16,474 nt of DNA, taken from the NCBI GenBank assembly GCA_045660065.1, contig JAZRDC010000047.1:1-16474 (forward strand), in the 5' to 3' direction. The notes below the pieces were generated by a model. That model saw only the letters and a list, made by a program, of their open reading frames with translations. It searched no databases and was not told the DNA's origin. The position numbers and the translations under genes are program-made. The stretch is from RGIG2094 sp045660065. GTDB taxonomy: Bacteria > Bacillota > Clostridia > RGIG6154. Shown in pieces: positions 1 through 5,206 of this stretch (its first letter is position 1; every line of letters begins with the position of its first letter).

Positions 1-249
1 TTCGGATTTACAAATAATATATCCGTTTTTTTCAAGATAATCGAGGCTTCGTGAAATAGTTGCTTTATCTTCTTCACAACGCTCACAAAGGTCTTTTGAG
101 GTAAGTTCTTTTGACATATACAAATAATAAATGCAAGAAACGTGCGGACTTCTTAATTCATAATTAGCCATTTCTTCATTTTTGATTTTGCGGATATTTC
201 TGTTAATTCTGTTTAATAAAACGGTAAAAATTTCAAAACGTTCTTCCAT
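1..249 (-). CDS. MarR-family winged-helix transcriptional regulator, 5' part only
   Basis: The first 83 codons are present and the gene runs off the left edge of the window. The start is an ATG preceded by a strong GGGAGG ribosome binding site about 8 bases upstream. The protein opens with MEERFEIFTVLLNRINRNIR, a helical dimerisation-type N-terminus. A winged-helix core follows, with the segment LTSKDLCERCEEDKATISRS (recognition-helix region) and then LDYLEKNGYI. This order is typical of MarR regulators, which bind palindromes as dimers and often repress their own promoter. Two palindromes frame this gene's promoter, so autoregulation is likely (inference). The wing, the C-terminal helices and any downstream target genes are outside the window, so the ligand and regulon cannot be judged. 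The family call is firm; the specific role is unknown. Confidence 0.85.
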   Translation of the reverse strand, partial: MEERFEIFTVLLNRINRNIRKIKNEEMANYELRSPHVSCIYYLYMSKELTSKDLCERCEEDKATISRSLDYLEKNGYIICKSE

Positions 250-267
250 TTCTATACCTCCCGAAAA

Positions 268-329
268 ACTTGTTGAAGTTTCAACAAGTATAGTATAGCA
301 AAAACTTGTTGAAATGTCAACAAGTTTTT
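268..329. promoter_or_regulatory. Paired palindromic operators flanking the MarR promoter
   Basis: Two copies of a 22-bp palindrome occur at 268-289 and 304-325. The first has arms ACTTGTTGAA / TTCAACAAGT with a 2-bp centre and no mismatch. The second has one arm mismatch but extends outward by A/T pairs to 300-329. Their centres are 36 bp apart. One copy covers the -35 box and the other covers the transcription start, the layout expected for repression by a dimeric MarR protein. The sequence match is seen directly; binding by the adjacent regulator is inferred. Confidence 0.8.
292..320 (-). promoter_or_regulatory. Sigma-A type promoter of the MarR gene
   Basis: On the minus strand TTGACA (315-320) and TATACT (292-297) are separated by exactly 17 bp, close to the vegetative consensus. 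A second TATACT overlaps at 287-292. Transcription would begin near 285, giving a short leader before the ATG at 249. The -35 box lies inside one palindrome and the predicted start site inside the other. Confidence 0.8.
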
Positions 330-346
330 CAGGTGTTTTACACAAT

Positions 347-381
347 AAAAAAAGAGATAGAACCTATTAAAGTTCTATCTC
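347..381 (-). terminator. Rho-independent terminator after the acyl-CoA synthetase fusion gene
   Basis: On the minus strand a perfect 10-bp stem GAGATAGAAC/GTTCTATCTC (372-381 with 354-363) with an 8-base loop is followed directly by a run of seven T. It begins only six bases past the stop codon of the upstream fusion gene, so it ends that transcript before the MarR promoter. Confidence 0.88.
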
Positions 382-387
382 CTGATT

Positions 388-2688
388 TTATTTACTCATT
401 TTCTCCAGGTCATTTTTGCGGATTTCAACACGTCTTACCTTACCGCTGATTGTTTTTGGAAGTTCTTCCACAAATTCAACAATTCTTGGATATTTATATG
501 GTGCAGTATGCGTTTTAACATATTCCTGAATTTCTTTTTTAAGTTCATCTGTACCTTCTCTGCCTTTAACAAGTACAATTGTTGCTTTAACAATCTGACC
601 GCGAACTTCATCAGGAACAGGAGTGATTGCACACTCTAAAACATAAGGAAGTTCCATAATAACGCTTTCAATTTCAAATGGTCCGATTCTGTAGCCTGAT
701 GATTTGATAACATCATCAATTCTGCCAACATACCAAAGATATCCATCTTCGTCCATTGTTGCCTGGTCGCCTGTGTGATAGTACCCGTCATGCCATACTT
801 CGTTGGTTTTTTCTTCATCCAAGTAGTAACCAATAAAGAGACCGCAAGGAACACTGTCTTTAACTCTGATACAGATCTCACCTGCATCACCTGTTTTACA
901 CTCGTTTCCGTCAGGATCAAGAATAACTACATCATATAAAGGACTTGGTCTGCCCATTGAACCGATTTTTGGTGTTGAACCTGCAAAGTTTGCAATAGAA
1001 AGTGTTGTTTCTGTCTGTCCAAAACCTTCCATAATAGTAAGTCCTGTTGCCTTTTTGAACTGATTGAATACTTCAGGATTAAGTGCTTCACCTGCTGTTG
1101 TTGCGTATTCGATAGAAGACAAGTCATACTTTGATAAATCTTCTTTAATAAAGAATCTATACATTGTAGGTGGTGCACAGAAAGTTGTGATGTTGTATTT
1201 AGCAAACATCGGCAAAATATCTTCTGAATGGAATCTGTCAAAGTCATATGTAAACTGTGCTGCTTCGCAGAGCCACTGACCATAGAGTTTACCCCAAAGT
1301 GCTTTACCCCAGCCTGTATCGGAGATTGTAAAGTGAAGTCCGTCAGGATTTACATTGTGCCAATGTTTAGCAGTCGGATAATGACCGAGTGCATATTTAT
1401 AAGAATGTGTTGCAATTCTTGGATAGCCTGTTGTTCCTGATGTAAAGAGCATAAGCATCGGATCGTTTCCGCAAGGTGTGTCTTCTGTGCGGTTAAAGTG
1501 TGTGCTGAAGCGTTCCATTTCAACATTGAAATCTCTCCAGCCTTTTTTGTTTCCGCCAACTAAAACTTTTACCATTCCCGGATAGTTTGCTGCTGCTTTT
1601 TCTGCCTCATCTGAAACATCGCCATCTGCAGTACACACAATTGCTTTAACTTTTGCTGCTTTATATCTGTAATCAAAATCGTGTTCTACAAGCTGATTTG
1701 TTGCAGGAATTGCAATAGCGCCGATTTTATGAAGTGCAAGCATACAGAACCAGAACTGATAATGTCTTTTTAACACAAGCATAACTGTATCGCCTTTTTT
1801 GATGCCCAATGATTCAAAGTAGTCTGCAGTTTTTGCAGAATACTTTTTCATATCGGAAAATGTAAAGCGTCTGTCTGTCTTGTCGTTTGCAACCCACATC
1901 ATAGCAAGTTTATCAGGATTCTTTTTAGCAATAGCATCTACGCAGTCAAATGCAAAATTGAATGTATCTTCGTTTTTGAATTTGATGCCGTTAAACACGC
2001 CATTTTCGTCGTAAGAAGACTCAATGAACTTATCTGCAACTGTTTCAGATTTTTCTTTTTTAGCCGCCGCTTTTGCAACAATCATTGGAGCCTCTGGATA
2101 TTCTTCACTAACGCTTCCTTCCTGCGGATTTAATACAACCGCATGGAATTCACAGCCACCTTCTGATGCTGCAACCATGCCATGAGGAATAAGGCTGTTA
2201 TAGAAAATAGAATCCCCTTCACCAAGAATATCTACATGGTTTCCTACCTGAACCTTAAGAGAACCTTTAACAATAACATCAAATTCCTGACCATTATGTG
2301 AATTCAATGGAATTGGTGCGTTTTGTTCTTCTTCAATATATGGAAATTTAACAAGGAAAGGTTCTGCAAGTTTATCTCTGAATTTTGGAGCAAGGTTATC
2401 ATATTCCACGCCGTGTTTCTTTACAATTTTAAGACCCTCGCCTTTTCTTGTGATAGCAAAAGATGTAAGAGTTGTACTTGTTCCTTCAAGAATATCAACA
2501 ACTTCAACTCCGCAAGCCTTTGCGCACTTGTAGATAAATGTAAAACTGAAATCAGTTTCACCCATTTCCAGAATTTTATAGTCTTCTGCTGATACACCGC
2601 AAAGTCTTGCAAGTTCTTCTTGTGTGTATCCTTTTGCTTCACGCAGATCTTTAATTCTGCCTGCAACATCTTTCAAACTGTAATCCAT
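388..2688 (-). CDS. XRE helix-turn-helix / cupin / acyl-CoA synthetase (AMP-forming) fusion protein
   Basis: This 766-residue protein has three modules. Residues about 8-62 are an XRE-type HTH (RIKDLREAKGYTQEELARLC). Residues about 100-190 are a small cupin with SHNGQEFDVIVKG (His131, Glu135) and a second motif ending IPHG (His169). Residues about 240-766 are an AMP-forming ANL-family acyl-CoA synthetase: P-loop FTSGTTGYPR (415-424), GFGQTE (555-560), YHTGD (637-641), GRIDD (655-659) and the C-terminal catalytic lysine in TISGK (Lys750). The enzyme part should adenylate a carboxylic acid and pass it to CoA. It resembles acetyl/medium-chain and MacS-type (2-methylbutyrate) synthetases; the exact substrate cannot be read from sequence. 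The start at 2688 is chosen because GAAAGGAG lies about 10 bases upstream and the HTH begins there. An upstream in-frame GTG at 2805 falls inside the T-box and is not a start. A T-box controls the gene, and it is transcribed alone. XRE-cupin proteins normally stand alone as regulators; fused here they suggest substrate sensing or autoregulation (inference). Confidence 0.88.
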   Translation of the reverse strand: MDYSLKDVAGRIKDLREAKGYTQEELARLCGVSAEDYKILEMGETDFSFTFIYKCAKACGVEVVDILEGTSTTLTSFAITRKGEGLKIVKKHGVEYDNLAPKFRDKLAEPFLVKFPYIEEEQNAPIPLNSHNGQEFDVIVKGSLKVQVGNHVDILGEGDSIFYNSLIPHGMVAASEGGCEFHAVVLNPQEGSVSEEYPEAPMIVAKAAAKKEKSETVADKFIESSYDENGVFNGIKFKNEDTFNFAFDCVDAIAKKNPDKLAMMWVANDKTDRRFTFSDMKKYSAKTADYFESLGIKKGDTVMLVLKRHYQFWFCMLALHKIGAIAIPATNQLVEHDFDYRYKAAKVKAIVCTADGDVSDEAEKAAANYPGMVKVLVGGNKKGWRDFNVEMERFSTHFNRTEDTPCGNDPMLMLFTSGTTGYPRIATHSYKYALGHYPTAKHWHNVNPDGLHFTISDTGWGKALWGKLYGQWLCEAAQFTYDFDRFHSEDILPMFAKYNITTFCAPPTMYRFFIKEDLSKYDLSSIEYATTAGEALNPEVFNQFKKATGLTIMEGFGQTETTLSIANFAGSTPKIGSMGRPSPLYDVVILDPDGNECKTGDAGEICIRVKDSVPCGLFIGYYLDEEKTNEVWHDGYYHTGDQATMDEDGYLWYVGRIDDVIKSSGYRIGPFEIESVIMELPYVLECAITPVPDEVRGQIVKATIVLVKGREGTDELKKEIQEYVKTHTAPYKYPRIVEFVEELPKTISGKVRRVEIRKNDLEKMSK

Positions 2689-2714
2689 TATTTTTGTCTC
2701 CTTTCTGGTTTTTG

Positions 2715-2743
2715 ACAAATCTGATGTTAGGTTACAAATCTGA
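2715..2743. repeat. Two 10-bp direct repeats between the T-box terminator and the start of the fusion gene
   Basis: ACAAATCTGA occurs exactly at 2715-2724 and at 2734-2743, 19 bp start to start, in the short stretch between the leader terminator and the ribosome binding site. A related perfect palindrome, TCAAATTTGA, lies at 3021-3030 over the predicted transcription start. They may be binding sites for an XRE-type domain, possibly that of the gene itself. This is weakly supported. Confidence 0.4.
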
Positions 2744-2745
2744 AT

Positions 2746-2784
2746 AAAACAAAAACCCGCCTCAAAGTTATCTTTGAGACGAGT
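2746..2784 (-). terminator. Regulated terminator of the T-box leader
   Basis: On the minus strand ACTCGTCTCAAAG pairs with CTTTGAGGCGGGT around an ATAA loop (perfect 7-bp core 2761-2767 with 2772-2778, extended by G-C and G-U pairs), followed by TTTTTGTTTT. The 5' arm overlaps sequence that can instead pair with TTTGAG just before the T-box, giving the usual mutually exclusive antiterminator. Confidence 0.88.
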
Positions 2785-3008
2785 TATAATAACCCGCGGT
2801 ACCACTCAAATTACGGAAAAATTTCCGTCACTTACCGAGTTCTAACAAACCCTTTGCCTTAACGCAGCATTACGGAAGGAGTCTACTAAGCATTTGCCTT
2901 TCGGTCCCTCGACTCAGAGGTGATAGGTCATTGGAAAGTTCTGCTATTGCCTCGCACCACCCGGCAACTCTCTCAAGGCTTCACAATCCGACCGTCCTCG
3001 TCACAGTC
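2746..3008 (-). promoter_or_regulatory. T-box riboswitch leader, best specifier AUC (isoleucine)
   Basis: The conserved T-box TGGTACCGCG is present on the minus strand (2795-2804), followed by a terminator. Upstream, Stem I spans 2911-3008. Its base pairs GACU with AGUC. A kink-turn-like UGAC/UGAG internal loop follows, then a GAGG/CCUC helix. The specifier loop reads U-AUC-A, and a GGUC/GACC plus AUUG/CAAU helix sits above it. The AGAGAGTTG motif and a GGTGGTGCGA distal loop are present. The codon just before the conserved purine is AUC (2922-2924), so uncharged tRNA-Ile is the predicted ligand; UAU (Tyr) is one base out of register. Uncharged tRNA would stabilise the antiterminator and allow transcription of the CoA-ligase fusion. 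T-boxes usually control aminoacyl-tRNA synthetases or amino-acid synthesis and transport genes, which makes this target unusual. Confidence 0.92.
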
Positions 3009-3034
3009 TTTTTGTGATATTCAAATTTGAGTTA

Positions 3035-3063
3035 ATTATACTACTCACACTTAAATTTGTCAA
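3035..3063 (-). promoter_or_regulatory. Promoter of the T-box leader and fusion gene
   Basis: Perfect consensus boxes on the minus strand: TTGACA (3058-3063) and TATAAT (3035-3040) with a 17-bp spacer. The start site would be near 3028, giving a leader of about 340 bases. The palindrome TCAAATTTGA (3021-3030) sits on the predicted start. Confidence 0.85.
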
Positions 3064-3091
3064 TAGTTTTTTAGATTTTTTACCATATTAA

Positions 3092-3120
3092 TTGATTTTA
3101 CTTTTATTATGTGCTATAAT
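3092..3120 (+). promoter_or_regulatory. Promoter of the PAP2 phosphatase gene
   Basis: TTGATT (3092-3097) and TATAAT (3115-3120) with a 17-bp spacer. It is divergent from the T-box promoter, with the two -35 boxes under 30 bp apart. Transcription would start near 3127, about 40 bases before the ATG. Confidence 0.7.
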
Positions 3121-3165
3121 CATCAAATAAATCGAATTTCCAATTTATAAAAGGAGATATAACTT

Positions 3166-4038
3166 ATGTTTCAGGTTGAATTTGCATTTTTAAAGTTTTT
3201 AGAGGGATTAAGGACAGAATTTTTTAATAAATTCTTCGAATTTATAACTATTTTAGGCGAAGAAACTGTCTACATTTTCTTAATTTGCATAATTTACTTT
3301 ATGTTTGACAAAAAACTTGCTCAAAAGTTGTTTTTTATTGCATCAACATCTATCGGTTTAAACTGCATAATCAAAAATTTTGTAAAACTTGACAGACCTT
3401 TTGCAAAAGGCGAAATTTCCTGCATCAGGCCTGAAACTGCCACAGGATATTCCTTTCCAAGTGGACACACACAGATTGCATCAACCTGCACAAGTGCTCT
3501 TGCATTTATTTTTAAGAAAAATTGGACTTATATTTTAGCGGTTTGCGCAACAGTTTTAGTTGGGTTTTCAAGACTCTATCTTGGTGCACACTTTCCATTG
3601 GATGTTATTTTTGGTGCCCTCATTGGTATCTTAACCGCATACGCTTTAAACAAATTGCACGACAAAACAAAAAACGTATATAAGTTATATGTTATTACAG
3701 CAGTTATTTCCACAATTTTTGCAGGAATTTTTATGATTAACCCCAATCCTTTATATTTGGATTTTTACAAGTTTTACGGTCTGTTTTTAGGATTTTTGTT
3801 TGCAGTTAAATTTGAAGAAAAATTTGTCAACTTTGACTACAACACAAAAACATTCAAAAAAGTTTTGCGTGTAATTATAGGTGTTACTCTCGCCTACACT
3901 TTAAAAGAATGCATCAAACTTTTACTTGTAACCGATTCTGTTATTTTATCCTATTTTTATAATGTTTTAAGATATTTTATTTTGGTTGCAATTGTCTTTG
4001 GATTTCTGCCCTTCATTTTCAAAAAAATAAAAATGTAA
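3166..4038 (+). CDS. PAP2-family membrane phosphatase
   Basis: This 290-residue, very hydrophobic protein has several membrane segments. All three motifs of the PAP2 (phosphatidic acid phosphatase type 2) superfamily are intact: K-x6-RP at residues 70-78 (KNFVKLDRP), PSGH at 98-101, and SR-x5-H-x3-D at 135-146 (SRLYLGAHFPLD). The catalytic histidine and the phosphate-binding lysine and arginines are therefore present. Family members dephosphorylate lipid phosphates such as phosphatidic acid or undecaprenyl pyrophosphate at the membrane; which one this acts on cannot be decided here. Four or five further hydrophobic segments follow the catalytic core (from about residue 165). The ATG follows AAAGGAGATATAACTT, a good binding site. 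It is transcribed alone, divergent from the T-box gene, and ends at a strong hairpin. Confidence 0.88.
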   Translation: MFQVEFAFLKFLEGLRTEFFNKFFEFITILGEETVYIFLICIIYFMFDKKLAQKLFFIASTSIGLNCIIKNFVKLDRPFAKGEISCIRPETATGYSFPSGHTQIASTCTSALAFIFKKNWTYILAVCATVLVGFSRLYLGAHFPLDVIFGALIGILTAYALNKLHDKTKNVYKLYVITAVISTIFAGIFMINPNPLYLDFYKFYGLFLGFLFAVKFEEKFVNFDYNTKTFKKVLRVIIGVTLAYTLKECIKLLLVTDSVILSYFYNVLRYFILVAIVFGFLPFIFKKIKM

Positions 4039-4048
4039 ATTATACAAA

Positions 4049-4077
4049 AAAGCAACTGCCAAAAGGCAGTTGCTTTT
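4049..4077. terminator. Bidirectional terminator between the PAP2 and cold-shock genes
   Basis: A perfect 10-bp stem AGCAACTGCC/GGCAGTTGCT (4051-4060 with 4065-4074) with an AAAA loop. It has TTTT on the plus-strand side and A residues on the other, giving a T run on the minus strand. It can end both converging transcripts, though it lies about 85 bases past the cold-shock stop codon. Confidence 0.9.
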
Positions 4078-4160
4078 AATTGTTACTAAGAGACTAAATA
4101 AATATATATTTAAAGCCTCAAAAGCTATATCACTCAAAAACTTAGAAGTTTAAGGGTAAA

Positions 4161-4361
4161 TTATGCTTTTTGAATGTTAGTAGCCTGAGGACCTTTAGCA
4201 CCTTCGCTTACTTCAAAAGTAACTTCTGCTCCTTCTTCAAGAGTCTTGTAGCCATCCATCTGGATTGCTGAAAAGTGAGCAAATACATCTGTACCGTCTT
4301 CACTTTCGATAAAACCGTATCCTTTTTCAGGATTGAACCATTTTACCTTTCCTTTTGCCAT
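4161..4361 (-). CDS. csp: Cold-shock domain protein (CspA family)
   Basis: This 66-residue protein is the usual size for a single cold-shock domain. It starts MAKGKVKWFNPEKGYGFIES and carries both RNA-binding motifs: RNP1 KGYGFI (13-18) and RNP2 DVFAHF (25-30). The C-terminus GPQATNI is typical. Such proteins bind single-stranded RNA and DNA and act as RNA chaperones in the cytoplasm. GAAAGGA lies a little over 10 bases before the ATG. It has its own promoter and a 5' leader of about 65 bases. Whether it is cold-induced or constitutive cannot be told. Confidence 0.96.
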   Translation of the reverse strand: MAKGKVKWFNPEKGYGFIESEDGTDVFAHFSAIQMDGYKTLEEGAEVTFEVSEGAKGPQATNIQKA

Positions 4362-4431
4362 TTTGTTTCATTCCTTTCGTTGAACTTTTATAAAAAGTCC
4401 ACTTTCTTCGTCGTGTTATCACGCAAGTACA

Positions 4432-4460
4432 ATGTTATCACATTTAGAGTCTACTGTCAA
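4432..4460 (-). promoter_or_regulatory. Promoter of the cold-shock gene
   Basis: On the minus strand TTGACA (4455-4460) and TAACAT (4432-4437) are 17 bp apart, placed just after the methyltransferase stop codon. A 9-base direct repeat GTGATAACA occurs at 4433-4441 and 4414-4422, over the -10 region and the start of the leader. Confidence 0.7.
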
Positions 4461-4463
4461 GCA

Positions 4464-5195
4464 TTATTTGGCAATCTTTTTCGCACAAATGAATAATCTT
4501 TCCGACCTTTTTTGGGGTTTATTTACATCAAAATCTCCGTATACTCCCGAAATTTCAAAATCCGCTTTTTTCAGCATATCCAAAAGTTCGGTTTCTTTGT
4601 AAATACGCTCGGTGTGAACTTCATCAAACCTTAAATACTTTTCATCTTCTTTAACAAAAAATGTAAGATAGAAATTGACTTTATCCTTTAAAAGCTCGTT
4701 TTCCCATGTATAGAAAATATCATCTGTATCATTTACAAAAGTATTGTTTCCTATGATGTTTTTCAGTTTATATTCGCTGTTTATATCAAATATAAGCATT
4801 CCGTCGTAATTTAAGTAGTTATGGCAAAGTTTAAACATTTTTTGAAGTTTTCGTTTATCGGTAATGTAATTTACACCGTCTAAAACGCAGACAATTGCAT
4901 CAACTGTGCCATAAAGTTCAAATTCAGTCATATCCTGATTTAAGAAAAGTACATTTTCGCACTTTTCACGAGCAACATCTAACATCTGCTCTGAATTATC
5001 AAGAGCAATAACATCATAGCCTTCCTCTTCAAGTCTTTTTGTAAAATTACCTGTTCCGCAGGCAAGTTCTAAAACCAATTCGGGTTTTAAATTATTCAGT
5101 TTAAAGATTTTCTTTATGAACTGCAAAAACTGATCGTAATCAACATCATCAGTTAATGCATCATAAATATAAGCAAAATCATTATAACAATTCAA
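4464..5195 (-). CDS. Class I SAM-dependent methyltransferase
   Basis: This 243-residue protein has the SAM-binding motif VLELACGTGNF at residues 41-51, an acidic residue at the end of strand 2 (VIALDNSEQML) and a following VLFLNQDMTEF segment. These define a Rossmann-fold class I methyltransferase of the UbiE/Methyltransf_25 type. The N-terminus with FAYIYDALTDDVDYDQF matches a common clostridial group of uncharacterised small-molecule methyltransferases; no substrate can be assigned. Translation starts at TTG, 11 bases after the pcrA stop codon, and its GGAGAG binding site overlaps that stop, so translation is probably coupled to the helicase gene. No clear terminator follows, so transcripts may read on towards the cold-shock gene. 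Confidence 0.85.
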   Translation of the reverse strand: MNCYNDFAYIYDALTDDVDYDQFLQFIKKIFKLNNLKPELVLELACGTGNFTKRLEEEGYDVIALDNSEQMLDVAREKCENVLFLNQDMTEFELYGTVDAIVCVLDGVNYITDKRKLQKMFKLCHNYLNYDGMLIFDINSEYKLKNIIGNNTFVNDTDDIFYTWENELLKDKVNFYLTFFVKEDEKYLRFDEVHTERIYKETELLDMLKKADFEISGVYGDFDVNKPQKRSERLFICAKKIAK

Positions 5196-5206
5196 CTTAA
5201 TCTCTC

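Noticed and set aside
927..1283. Various 60-120-codon frames overlapping the large genes on either strand
   Set aside because: They lie inside well-supported genes, lack binding sites and show low-complexity shadow translations.
2689..2805. N-terminal extension of 39 residues on the CoA-ligase fusion, starting with a GTG
   Set aside because: Its codons are the T-box sequence and the leader terminator; a proper ribosome binding site and the HTH domain start at 2688.
2921..2925. Reading the T-box specifier as UAU (tyrosine)
   Set aside because: The specifier codon lies directly before the conserved purine above the kink-turn helix, which gives AUC; UAU is one base out of register. It stays a minor alternative.
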